Assembly: GCA_016206275.1 (NCBI GenBank)
Contig: JACQRY010000161.1
Span: 1-9,510, forward strand
From: Nitrososphaerota archaeon
GTDB lineage: Archaea > Thermoproteota > Nitrososphaeria > Nitrososphaerales > JACQRY01
Direction: 5' to 3'
DNA: 9,510 nt
The notes beneath the pieces were generated by a model. The model did not search any database. It was not told the origin of the DNA and was given only the letters and a program-made list of their open reading frames with translations. The stretch's first letter is position 1. Every line of letters begins with the position of its first letter. The translations under genes and the position numbers were made by a program. Shown here one piece after another: positions 1-6,771 of the stretch.

Positions 1-1
1 A

Positions 2-349
2 ATACGTAAGTTTGCGAAAAGAGCTGATCTTAGAGGTCTATTCTTGACAGATAACAAAGGAAAATTAGTTGGTGTCGTCACGAGGATAGACCTAGTGAAC
101 TTGGCAAAATTCAAGCTTGGAGCAGACTTGTCTATCGACGCTTTGAGAAAATTCCTATTGGCGTCTAGCGTTAGGGATGTGATTCACCCTTATAGCTGGA
201 AGAGCGGTGTGACGCCTGAAGACAGTATCATACGCGCCTTGGATATCATAATACAGCACGACCTGATCGACATACCAGTTATTGACAAGAAAGGAAGGAT
301 CTTGGGAGACCTGAAACTATCTGAAGTCTTGTTGAAGGCAATCTCATGA
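2..349 (+). CDS. CBS-domain pair protein, 5'-truncated by window edge
   Basis: The reading frame is open to the first base of the window, so this is the C-terminal 115 residues of a longer protein whose start lies upstream. The TTG at 44 is not a convincing start because coding-like sequence precedes it. Visible residues 9-40 are the end of one CBS domain (DLRGLFLTDNKG, then GVVTRIDL, the usual VTxxDL end signature). Residues 56-112 form a second CBS domain (VRDVI...IDIPVIDKKGRILGDL). Paired CBS domains make a Bateman module that commonly binds AMP, ATP or related nucleotides and regulates an attached or partner protein. No other domain is visible here, but one could lie in the missing N-terminus. 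The gene converges on the reductase at 508-1494. The family call is firm; the ligand and partner are unknown. Confidence 0.85.
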   Translation: MRKFAKRADLRGLFLTDNKGKLVGVVTRIDLVNLAKFKLGADLSIDALRKFLLASSVRDVIHPYSWKSGVTPEDSIIRALDIIIQHDLIDIPVIDKKGRILGDLKLSEVLLKAIS

Positions 350-507
350 TTAGGCTGGCCCAGTTATGGATTTCCTGCCTTTTCCCCTGTTATTCGAGCT
401 GTGACGACGATTCAACATATGTCGCGTCGCCCGTGTCGGAGAAAATAAGTTCGTACCGCAGTGACTCGAAGAAGTAGGGATACATCCATGAGCGATATAT
501 TGTGGAA

Positions 508-1494
508 TCAGAATTTCTTGTCACTACTGTGCCCAGGATACACGCTTGACGAAGGATCCAGAAACTTCTTCGCATAATTTACAGCTATCGCAGCTTGAGC
601 GAAGCCTATAGCTATCAGGTTGAGCTTCTCCAGACCCGCAGGAGATGCTATGTCGCCGGCTGCGTAGATTCCTGGAATACTGGTCTCCATTCGCTGATTG
701 ACCTTTATTCTTCTTCCATCCAAGTCCAGTCCCCAGCCGCTGATCGGCCCCATATCCGCCCGAAAACCTACGTTAATGAGAATGGCATCGACGTTTAGGC
801 TAACTTCTTCGTTAGTCCTGTTGTCAAACGCCACTGCTTTTTGCACTTGGTCTTCGCCCCTGATCTCTTTAAGCTCGTAGAAGAGCTTGACATCGATGTC
901 AGATGAGAGGAGTTCGGTAACGCTTCTTTCATGGGCCCTGAACGCGTCCCTTCTGTGAATCAGGGTTACTTTGCTTGCCAGATCCTTTAATCCAAGGGCC
1001 CAGTCTACGGCGGAGTCGCCTCCACCAACGATAAGCACCTTCTTGCCTCTGAAAGCGCTCTTGTCTTTGACAAAGTATGTAAGTCCTTTACCATGGTATC
1101 GATCCTCGTTCGGGACACCTAGCTTATTAGGGCTGAAGGCTCCGACGCCAGCTGTAATCAAAACGGCCTTAGTTTGATGGGATCCCTTATCTGTCTCGAT
1201 TGTCATGAAACCATCTTCCTGTCTTATTAATTTCAACGCACGTTCGTTCACGTGGAGAGCCGGCTGAAACTTGTCAGCCTGCTCCGCGAGGCCGGCAACA
1301 AGGTCTTTGGCAAGAACCTTCGGGTAGCCGGCAACATCGTAGATGTATTTTTCAGGGTAAAGTACGGTGAGCTGGCCTCCCAGCTCAGGCAAGGCTTCTA
1401 GGATCTTTGTCTTCATTTCTCTCATTCCGGAGTAGAACGAGGCAAAGAGTCCTGTGGGTCCTCCTCCAACTATTGTTATGTCAAATATGTCCAT
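508..1494 (-). CDS. Ferredoxin-NADP reductase, thioredoxin-reductase-like (YumC type)
   Basis: A cytosolic FAD flavoenzyme expected to move electrons between reduced ferredoxin and NADP+. Seen in 328 residues: an N-terminal FAD dinucleotide fold with GGGPTG at 10-15, ELGGQL plus the YPEKYIYDVAGYPK block around 37-59, TAG at 114-116, and an inserted NADPH domain with GGGDSA at 157-162. HRRDAFRAHERS (180-191) is the basic cluster that contacts the NADP 2'-phosphate. The FAD-binding AAGD is at 278-281, followed by a short C-terminal tail with GHSS. The redox CxxC of true thioredoxin reductases is absent: the NADPH domain reads GGGDSAVDW, with no Cys pair. This, the length and the block order match the Bacillus YumC class of ferredoxin/flavodoxin-NADP reductases. 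The ATG at 1494 sits just before the nucleotide-binding fold. No Shine-Dalgarno motif or good TATA box is obvious upstream. It is divergent from the CBS gene at 1615. Often misannotated as thioredoxin reductase. Confidence 0.93.
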   Translation of the reverse strand: MDIFDITIVGGGPTGLFASFYSGMREMKTKILEALPELGGQLTVLYPEKYIYDVAGYPKVLAKDLVAGLAEQADKFQPALHVNERALKLIRQEDGFMTIETDKGSHQTKAVLITAGVGAFSPNKLGVPNEDRYHGKGLTYFVKDKSAFRGKKVLIVGGGDSAVDWALGLKDLASKVTLIHRRDAFRAHERSVTELLSSDIDVKLFYELKEIRGEDQVQKAVAFDNRTNEEVSLNVDAILINVGFRADMGPISGWGLDLDGRRIKVNQRMETSIPGIYAAGDIASPAGLEKLNLIAIGFAQAAIAVNYAKKFLDPSSSVYPGHSSDKKF

Positions 1495-1577
1495 GTCTTA
1501 TGTGAGGTCAGCTGAAGCTTCCAAAAAGCCTTACGCTAAGGTACTAAGCGGAAATGCGCGAGACTGTGATAGCAGAA

Positions 1578-1586
1578 CTTAAATTT
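1578..1586 (+). promoter_or_regulatory. TATA-like box for CBS gene at 1615
   Basis: CTTAAATTT, preceded by the purine-rich GCAGAA as a possible BRE, is centred about 33 nt before the ATG at 1615. With the usual archaeal spacing of about 26 nt, transcription would start only a few bases before the ATG. No Shine-Dalgarno motif lies between, so a very short leader is inferred. Confidence 0.45.
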
Positions 1587-1614
1587 GTGGCTGAGATATT
1601 CTAATTAGTCTGAA

Positions 1615-2058
1615 ATGGCTAAAGTGAGCGACTTCATGACAAGAGAAGTCATAACGATCGAGTCACATTCAAGTGTGCTCCAAGCAGCGGAGAAGATAGC
1701 TGCGCGGCGCGTAGGGGGATTGGCTGTAACTGCAAAAGGGATACCTGTTGGGGTAGTCACGGAAAGAGACCTAGTTGTCAAAGTGCTGGCCCAGAAGAAA
1801 GATCCTCAATCCACCAAGATTGCTGAGGTAATGTCTACACCACCAATCGTCGTGGCTCCAGGAAGTTCTCTTAGAGAGGCTGCCAAGATCATGGTTGACA
1901 AGAATATTAGAAGGCTTCTGGTTGTAAATAATGGGTCATTGGTAGGAATAGTCACGATCAGGGACGTGACCAGGAGCATAGTTAACGCAATGGCTAACTA
2001 CGAGAAAAAGGAAGATGTAGGGAAAGAAGCCGGGCTCGTTATCGACTTTGAAACCTGA
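1615..2058 (+). CDS. Stand-alone CBS-pair (Bateman module) protein
   Basis: A complete 147-residue protein made almost entirely of two CBS domains. CBS1 is about residues 5-58 (VSDFMTREVITIE ... GVVTERDLVVKVL) and CBS2 about 69-124 (IAEVMSTPPIVVAPG ... GIVTIRDVTRSIV). The T-x-R-D elements at 49-52 and 114-117 are the Thr/Asp pair that typically contacts the ribose of bound adenine nucleotides, so ligand binding is plausible. A charged tail of about 22 residues follows CBS2 and contains no recognised motif. Length is typical of archaeal stand-alone CBS proteins. These are thought to sense energy status and act on partner proteins; the partner is not evident here. The ATG has no Shine-Dalgarno motif but has a TATA-like box at leaderless distance. 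It is divergent from the ferredoxin-NADP reductase across 120 bp, so the two could share regulation. Confidence 0.92.
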   Translation: MAKVSDFMTREVITIESHSSVLQAAEKIAARRVGGLAVTAKGIPVGVVTERDLVVKVLAQKKDPQSTKIAEVMSTPPIVVAPGSSLREAAKIMVDKNIRRLLVVNNGSLVGIVTIRDVTRSIVNAMANYEKKEDVGKEAGLVIDFET

Positions 2059-2275
2059 CTCTCCTGAACATCGTATGCGGTCTAGGGTATCGAGCGGCAT
2101 ACTGCAGTCTTGTTAATGTTTTCACATCTCGAAACTGAGGAACATGAACGATTGAGCGCTCTCGCATTGAAACGGGGATAGCGTTCCGACTCCGCACCAG
2201 CATCAGCTCATTCTTGGGATATTCGATCGTGTTATGTTGCTGCAAGTAGCTTCTGGACGGATGTGGTTGGTGGAT
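2059..2275. other. Intergenic stretch between convergent genes, nothing convincing
   Basis: 217 bp separating the converging CBS and DUF5752-like genes. No tRNA-like fold, strong hairpin or repeat was seen by eye. A minus-strand open frame crosses it and runs into the 3' end of the CBS gene. Its product would be Arg-rich, and it has no promoter or ribosome site, so it is not called. Confidence 0.4.
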
Positions 2276-2620
2276 TCACTGTAATCCTCGGAGTTTGTCG
2301 ATTCTTCTCCGAATTATGCTTAGAACCTCTGATCTCAACTTGTCGCTGGACAGATTCTTCTTTCTGACCTTTGCCAGCTGTAGAGGTATTGCTTGGTCTC
2401 CTAAATACCTTACCCAGTTCTCAAAGTCCTTTCTTCTGAGGTGGAATTCGATTGATTTCAGGTCAACCTGCTCCAACATCTTCGAAAACTCTTCTAGGCT
2501 GCTAGCATATCGACCCGTATAAGCTTCTACATCGGTATGGAAGTGAAATCCTTTCTCTGGCGGAACTTGCGCAAGTATTTTATCCGGTGCGAGCTGTCGG
2601 AAGTTTGATCCTCTGCTCAT
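2276..2620 (-). CDS. DUF5752-like archaeal protein of unknown function
   Basis: A 114-residue soluble protein with no signal peptide or membrane segment. It shows blocks I associate with the DUF5752 family: GFHFHTDVEAYTG (24-36), ASSLEEF (39-45), VDLKSIEFHLRRKDFENWV (52-70) and GD at 74-75. A basic helical tail rich in Arg, Lys and Leu follows (90-112). The repeated His/Phe block and the conserved EFH-x3-KDFxNW segment look like a conserved surface, but I do not know a reaction for it. In some archaea the family occurs beside or fused to carbohydrate-active proteins; that is recollection, and nothing here tests it. The ATG at 2620 lies 61 nt downstream of the MFS stop on the same strand, but a good TATA box lies between, so it is probably transcribed separately. 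The family assignment is from memory of motif pattern. Confidence 0.8.
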   Translation of the reverse strand: MSRGSNFRQLAPDKILAQVPPEKGFHFHTDVEAYTGRYASSLEEFSKMLEQVDLKSIEFHLRRKDFENWVRYLGDQAIPLQLAKVRKKNLSSDKLRSEVLSIIRRRIDKLRGLQ

Positions 2621-2648
2621 GAAGAATTAGAAGAATACTGGAAAGATC

Positions 2649-2656
2649 GATATATC
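2649..2656 (-). promoter_or_regulatory. TATA box for DUF5752-like gene
   Basis: On the minus strand GATATATC, preceded by the purine-rich AAAGG (BRE-like), is centred about 32 nt before the ATG at 2620. The predicted transcript would start about 6 nt before the ATG. No Shine-Dalgarno motif is present, consistent with a short leader. Confidence 0.55.
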
Positions 2657-2681
2657 CCTTTCTTGTCGAGGATCTATTGGC

Positions 2682-4037
2682 TTATCGGTGGTTCGGCTTA
2701 TTGTCCAGCGTTACTGTCATCAGCTGGGAGAGTATTGGCATTTTATGATCATAAACCGCAGGCGACCGCTCCCTCAAAAATGCCGCAACTATGATAGTAG
2801 GTATTGAAGCACCTAGCCCCATGACTCCCAGTGCGAAGAACCCATAGACACCAGTGATCCAACCCCCAGCCACAGGTAGCGCCACACTAAGAATGCCAGA
2901 TGTCAGCTCAACTATCCCCAGCACACGCCCACGCACCAGAGGAGGTGCCACATCCCCTACAAGAGCAGTTGAAGCCACAATTGCTGCACTCCAACCCACT
3001 CCGACAAGGAAAATGCCAATAGTGATTGGCTCATAAGTCTCGAACAGGGGAGTCATGAAGGCACCGACGCCGGAAAGGGCTGAACCCAAGATCAGCATCT
3101 TTTTTCGACCCCATCGATCAGTGATCCGACCAAGAGGTATCGAAAGAGCATACATCCCGAGAATATGTATTGCAACTGAAATCGAAATCGAAGGCAAATC
3201 GAAGCCATGGTGGTTGAGCACAACGGCAACCATTGCCATCATCATGTTCATGTTCCCCCACGCAAGAGAAGTGACCACAAGCGCCACAATGATGGGATAG
3301 TATGAGAGAAAAGGCCTGATGCTCTCCTTTTCGCTGGAGCCCTCCTGTTTTCGGTTACCTGCACTCAAAGGGATACCGGGATAATATTTCCCCAGATTCT
3401 TCGCAATATCACGAGGATCCGGTCGAGTTAACAGGATCAGCAAGGCGGACACAACCGCAAGTGCAGGTATGAACAGCCAAGGTGTTGCATAGGGATCCAA
3501 GCTCTCAATCCGCGAATAATCCGTAGCATATGTCACAATGACTGGTCCACCTAAGGCTCCGATGGCGCTTCCACTCATAACGTAGCTGATGCCTTCCGCC
3601 TTGCGCTTAGGAGGGTACATATCTGCAGCAGCTATTCGCATTTGGTGGATAGCTCCCTGACCCATCGTCACAAGGACAAGTCCAGCAGCAAACACTAGGA
3701 AGTTGCCAGCAACAACCGAAAAGTAAATGATGACCGCCCCAAAACACAGTATTAGAATACCCATCAGAAGAGCAGCCCTTCTTCCTAGCGCATCTGCCAC
3801 TTTCCCAGCAGGGTATGCGATCACCATCCTACTTATGCCCAACATTCCCTGCCCCAGTCCCACTAACGCAATGTTCCCCGTGAGCCTCAAAATGATGAGT
3901 CCTGCGACACTAGGCACCAGTTGAAAAGTGGAGCCAACAATAGCTTGGGCTGATGCCAAGAAAACTGTGTTACGTTTGATCAAACTGGGGATCTTGGATT
4001 GCGATTCCTGTGGAGGAGGAGTCTCCGTCTGAACCAT
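2682..4037 (-). CDS. Major facilitator superfamily transporter
   Basis: A 451-residue integral membrane protein with a 12-helix MFS layout: two six-helix halves joined by a hydrophilic central loop at about 205-243. The MFS cytoplasmic loop signature is visible in both halves: GKVADALGRRAALLMG at 78-93 and GRITDRWGRKKMLILG at 303-318, each with the G-x3-D-x2-G-R-R/K core. The N-terminus (1-22) is a Pro/Gln/Ser-rich cytosolic tail and the C-terminus (422-451) is soluble. MFS proteins are uniporters or ion-coupled carriers for drugs, sugars, organic acids and others; nothing here fixes the substrate. It is divergent from the nucleotidyltransferase across 111 bp and has its own TATA box, so it appears monocistronic. 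The start ATG at 4037 is supported by that TATA position. Family is certain; efflux pump versus nutrient carrier is open. Confidence 0.93.
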   Translation of the reverse strand: MVQTETPPPQESQSKIPSLIKRNTVFLASAQAIVGSTFQLVPSVAGLIILRLTGNIALVGLGQGMLGISRMVIAYPAGKVADALGRRAALLMGILILCFGAVIIYFSVVAGNFLVFAAGLVLVTMGQGAIHQMRIAAADMYPPKRKAEGISYVMSGSAIGALGGPVIVTYATDYSRIESLDPYATPWLFIPALAVVSALLILLTRPDPRDIAKNLGKYYPGIPLSAGNRKQEGSSEKESIRPFLSYYPIIVALVVTSLAWGNMNMMMAMVAVVLNHHGFDLPSISISVAIHILGMYALSIPLGRITDRWGRKKMLILGSALSGVGAFMTPLFETYEPITIGIFLVGVGWSAAIVASTALVGDVAPPLVRGRVLGIVELTSGILSVALPVAGGWITGVYGFFALGVMGLGASIPTIIVAAFLRERSPAVYDHKMPILSQLMTVTLDNKPNHR

Positions 4038-4062
4038 TTCTAACGACGCCCCGCCATCTACC

Positions 4063-4070
4063 CATTATAA
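4063..4070 (-). promoter_or_regulatory. TATA box for MFS transporter gene
   Basis: On the minus strand CTTATAATGG gives a near-consensus TTATAAT centred about 30 nt before the ATG at 4037. Expected initiation is about 4 nt before the ATG, so a leaderless or nearly leaderless mRNA is inferred. No Shine-Dalgarno motif is present. Confidence 0.55.
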
Positions 4071-4111
4071 GGATATTACGAAACCAGCACCAAACAACAG
4101 AAGAAGTCAAA

Positions 4112-4124
4112 GCGAAAATAGATA
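4112..4124 (+). promoter_or_regulatory. Candidate TATA/BRE for nucleotidyltransferase gene
   Basis: GCGAAAATAGATA gives a BRE-like CGAAA joined to an A/T-rich box centred about 31 nt before the ATG at 4149. A GGAG lies at 4126-4129, but it is 19 nt from the start codon, too far for a normal ribosome site. A short-leader transcript is the simpler reading. Confidence 0.35.
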
Positions 4125-4148
4125 AGGAGCAATACGGAAGAACAGTCA

Positions 4149-4898
4149 ATGAAGGCTCTAATAATGGCAGGAGGCCTAGGCTCCCGAGCCAAACCATTCA
4201 CAGACTTCTCTCCAAAGCCCCTGCTTCCTATCTTTGACAGGCCGATGATAGACTATATCGTAAAATATCTTTCCAAGTTCAAGGTCATCGACGAAATTCT
4301 GATTGTTGCGAACCTAGATCCAGGGAAAGGGAAGCAGATACAAAACTACTTTGAGGGAAAAGACGGAACCATGAATAAGAAGCTCATTTTCGTCAACGAC
4401 CAGAACTATGGAACGGGGGGTGCGATCTTGGACGCGGAACGTCACTTAACGGGTGATGATACGTTTCTGGTGTGGTTCAGTGACAACCTCGCCCCAATAG
4501 ACATAAGCAACATGCTGAAGTTTCACAAGAAGAAGAAAGCCATCGCAACAGTTGCTGTCAGCAGCTTCAAACGGCAGGAAACCGGCTCAGTAAGAGTTGA
4601 CCGGGACTGCCGAGTCGAAGAATTCCTTGAGAAGCCCGTCATCAAGATACAGAATCCTGAAAGCCTTGGAATATACGTGTTCGATAAGACATTCCTGAGG
4701 TTTCTCCGCAAAGTTTCTTCCAGAAGACAGCAGATCAACCTATCATATGATGCTTTAAGCAAACTCCCTAAGAACGGCACTTTTTACGCATATGACATCG
4801 GGAACACGCCGTGGATCGATGTGGAGTCCCAAGTCAAAATAGAAAGAAACACAAGCTTGGTGGAAGAGATTCTGTCTAAGATGGGAGTTACATCCTAG
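4149..4898 (+). CDS. Sugar-phosphate nucleotidyltransferase
   Basis: A 249-residue cytosolic enzyme of the NTP_transferase family, expected to join a sugar-1-phosphate to an NTP to give an NDP-sugar and pyrophosphate for glycan or glycolipid synthesis. Seen: the nucleotide-binding signature GGLGSRAKPFT at 8-18 followed by SPKPLLPI at 21-28; the metal-binding Asp in FSDNL (D112); TGSVRVD at 145-151; EKP at 161-163; ESLGIYVF at 171-178; and WIDVES at 222-227, in place of the usual W-x-DIG second metal site. There is no left-handed beta-helix C-terminal domain, so this is the short, single-domain form. Deviations from the RmlA/GalU/ManC consensus (Ser for Thr at 12, Ala for Leu at 14, SD for GD) leave the sugar and nucleotide undefined. 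The ATG at 4149 starts directly at the Rossmann strand. A T-tract follows the gene. Confidence 0.9.
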   Translation: MKALIMAGGLGSRAKPFTDFSPKPLLPIFDRPMIDYIVKYLSKFKVIDEILIVANLDPGKGKQIQNYFEGKDGTMNKKLIFVNDQNYGTGGAILDAERHLTGDDTFLVWFSDNLAPIDISNMLKFHKKKKAIATVAVSSFKRQETGSVRVDRDCRVEEFLEKPVIKIQNPESLGIYVFDKTFLRFLRKVSSRRQQINLSYDALSKLPKNGTFYAYDIGNTPWIDVESQVKIERNTSLVEEILSKMGVTS

Positions 4899-4927
4899 AA
4901 AACCCATGAGATTTATCCGGTCTCCAC

Positions 4928-4935
4928 TCTTTTTA
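4928..4935 (+). terminator. Possible T-tract terminator after nucleotidyltransferase gene
   Basis: The T-rich run TCTTTTTA lies about 30 nt past the stop codon, with no clear hairpin before it. Archaeal RNA polymerase can terminate on such T-tracts. The same bases could equally be a distant TATA-like box for the downstream transporter, so support is weak. Confidence 0.3.
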
Positions 4936-4986
4936 AGAATACACATGTCTTCGACTACGCTGGATATTGGGAAGCTTCGAAACTTT

Positions 4987-5010
4987 TTCATAGCTTCGAT
5001 TTCATAGCTT
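4987..5010 (+). repeat. Direct repeat TTCATAGCTT x2 upstream of transporter
   Basis: Two perfect 10-base copies of TTCATAGCTT at 4987-4996 and 5001-5010, with a period of 14 bp, end 18 bp before the transporter ATG. A related GAAGCTTCGAAA lies just upstream at 4971-4982. The position within the likely 5' leader would suit an operator or a leader element. It could also be chance. Confidence 0.45.
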
Positions 5011-5018
5011 GCGGCAGC

Positions 5019-5024
5019 GGGGAG
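5019..5024 (+). promoter_or_regulatory. Ribosome binding site for ArsB/NhaD-type gene
   Basis: GGGGAG is a Shine-Dalgarno-like motif 4 nt before the ATG at 5029 and 10 nt before the in-frame ATG at 5035. The spacing does not decide between MAMKKS and MKKS starts. No TATA box at short-leader distance is seen for this gene, which fits a transcript with a longer leader. Confidence 0.5.
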
Positions 5025-5028
5025 AGTT

Positions 5029-6441
5029 ATGGCCATGAAGAAGAGCTTAGTCACCTTTCTATCGCTCCTCGCCATCGTTACAGTAATCGCATCTCTCTCC
5101 GGTCTGGGCCGCGAACAAGTACTCTCAGTCTTCGTCTTCTCAATACTGATTCTCGGAACCCTGACGTATTGGCGATTCAGACTCGCGTTTGGATTAGTAG
5201 GTCTAGGGCTACTTCTGGGCCTAGGTCTGATAAACGTGGCGCATCTTGTGGAATTTGCAGGATTGGACATAATTCTGTTTTTGGTGGGGATGATGATAGT
5301 CGTTGGATACCTGGAGGAAAGAAGATTCTTCGAGACCATAGTAGAACGCATAGTGAGGGTCACAGGAACCAATGCAAGTAAACTCCTTATCATCCTTATG
5401 CTCATGTCGGGCCTATTCGCAGCACTCGTAGACGAAGTAACATCGATATTGTTCATGGCAGCAACGATCTTTCAAATCACCGGAAGATACCGATTGAACC
5501 CTGTTCCGTTCCTAATAATGGTGGTTTTTGCTACGAACATAGGGAGCAGCGCCACAGTTGTAGGCAACCCCGTTGGCGTCATGATAGCCTTAAGAGGTGG
5601 ACTTGCCTTCTCAGACTTCCTGAGATGGGCTACCCCTATCTCGATCATGGCCCTCTTTCTGACGATCCTGATCTCTATGAAATATTTCTCCAAGGACATC
5701 GAAGCCCTATCGGAAGCTATGAAGACCACTGGTTTCGAGGACGCCATGGAATCCAATGAAGCCTCCGGTGAGGAGACCGGTGAAGAAAAACCACATGACA
5801 TCAAATTGCCGGCCGCCCTTTTCCTAGGAACTATCGCCAGCTTGTTACTGCATCGCCAGATCGAAGAAATCCTACTCTTAGAAAAGAACGCGATGCTGTT
5901 AGGCACCGCCCTCATTGCAGCCGGGATAACACTATTCCTTGAACGCGACCGTGCTAGGGAGCTCGTCGAAAGGCGTGTAGACTGGTGGACTCTCAGCTTT
6001 TTCCTGATTCTATTCTCCGCTGTCGGTACACTTCAATTTGTCGGCGTAACCAGCTTCTTGGCAAGCGGCCTATTCTCAATAGCTGGCGGAGACCCTTCTA
6101 CAATATTCTTTGTCTTCTCCATAACAGCAGCTGTACTCACAGGTTTCATGGATAACGTTCTCGCGGTCGCTACCTTTATTCCGATAGTCAGAGAGTTGGG
6201 AGAGCTAGGAGTCCAAAGCTTTCCGCTCTGGTGGGGAATGTTATTTGCAGGCACTTTCTTCGGCAACCTAACCATAATTGGCAGTACAGCTAACATAGTG
6301 GCGATAGGCATGATGGAAAGAAGAAAACAAGGGCACATCACTTTCGTCCAATGGATCAAGCCGGGCCTAGTGGTTTCCATCCCCACCCTTCTCCTTGCCC
6401 TCTTGATTACCTACTACCAGATCCCCTTAATGCCAGCGTAA
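5029..6441 (+). CDS. ArsB/NhaD-type (IT superfamily) ion transporter
   Basis: A 470-residue membrane protein with about 11-12 predicted helices. Its two halves carry the paired motifs of the SLC13/ArsB/NhaD/CitMHS ion transporter superfamily. Half one has VDEVTS at 134-139 and TNIGSSATVVGNPVG at 169-183. Half two has MDNVLAVATFIPIV at 374-387 and GNLTIIGSTANIVA at 412-425. These helix-break hairpins form the substrate site in this fold. A hydrophilic acidic loop at about 221-258 separates the halves. Members include arsenite extruders, Na+/H+ antiporters and dicarboxylate/citrate carriers. The mix (D135 in VDEVTS; GNPVG rather than GDPPN) does not settle substrate, and no arsenic gene (arsR, arsA, arsC) is nearby. 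The start is ATG 5029 with the nearby GGGGAG; ATG 5035 is the alternative. It lies 130 bp after the nucleotidyltransferase and is probably not co-transcribed with it. Confidence 0.9.
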   Translation: MAMKKSLVTFLSLLAIVTVIASLSGLGREQVLSVFVFSILILGTLTYWRFRLAFGLVGLGLLLGLGLINVAHLVEFAGLDIILFLVGMMIVVGYLEERRFFETIVERIVRVTGTNASKLLIILMLMSGLFAALVDEVTSILFMAATIFQITGRYRLNPVPFLIMVVFATNIGSSATVVGNPVGVMIALRGGLAFSDFLRWATPISIMALFLTILISMKYFSKDIEALSEAMKTTGFEDAMESNEASGEETGEEKPHDIKLPAALFLGTIASLLLHRQIEEILLLEKNAMLLGTALIAAGITLFLERDRARELVERRVDWWTLSFFLILFSAVGTLQFVGVTSFLASGLFSIAGGDPSTIFFVFSITAAVLTGFMDNVLAVATFIPIVRELGELGVQSFPLWWGMLFAGTFFGNLTIIGSTANIVAIGMMERRKQGHITFVQWIKPGLVVSIPTLLLALLITYYQIPLMPA

Positions 6442-6514
6442 CAGCACTAACCCTCTGTGACGATAAGCCTAACGATCCAGAAGAGAAAGCGTCGCCAACC
6501 AGTCTTTACCTGCG

Positions 6515-6748
6515 TTACTCTGCTCTAGGCTTAGCCGTAATAGCAAGTCCTTGTTCTCTTCTATCCACCCAAACTTCGAAAGATTCTGTCAGGAGCTTAA
6601 GCACACCATGCCAAGGGAAACGATCCGGGTCTACAACGGTGATGTCGAATCCACCATATTCATCCCGGACATTCCCCGTGTCACCTATCATTCCCTCCAA
6701 CATTGTCTTAAGATCAGTATCAGGGGCTGGCTTCCCCTCTTCGGCCAT
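6515..6748 (-). CDS. Small hypothetical protein (77 aa), leaderless start
   Basis: I do not recognise this protein. It encodes 77 residues from the ATG at 6748; a GTG at 6769 would add seven residues. It is soluble, acidic overall and without membrane segments, with a TDLKTMLEGMIGD helix, then FDITVVDPDRFPW and a hydrophobic VLKLLTESFEVWVDRRE stretch that reads like a small alpha/beta domain. A TATA-like ATTAAAAA sits about 28 nt before the ATG at 6748, which places initiation at or next to that ATG and argues for the shorter form. The plus-strand frames over this stretch are Cys/Pro/Ser-rich and look like shadows. It converges on the transporter ending at 6441. It could be a conserved lineage-specific protein; a truncated remnant is the alternative. 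Confidence 0.6.
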   Translation of the reverse strand: MAEEGKPAPDTDLKTMLEGMIGDTGNVRDEYGGFDITVVDPDRFPWHGVLKLLTESFEVWVDRREQGLAITAKPRAE

Positions 6749-6771
6749 GAACTGCAGATGGGGATGCACTG

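Noticed and set aside
390..575. 61-codon minus frame overlapping the reductase 3' end
   Set aside because: The ATG lies inside the reductase gene in another frame. A TATA-like box at about 495-504 is too close to the internal ATG at 485 to serve it, and codon first-position bias is weak.
2039..2245. 68-codon minus-strand frame between CBS and DUF5752-like genes
   Set aside because: It overlaps the CBS 3' end antisense, is Arg-rich, and shows no promoter or ribosome site. It cannot be excluded but is not supported.
4755..5456. 233-codon minus-strand open frame
   Set aside because: It lies antisense across the ends of the nucleotidyltransferase and transporter genes, and its product is Arg/Ser/Thr/Pro-rich with no domain. 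It is a shadow of real coding sequence.
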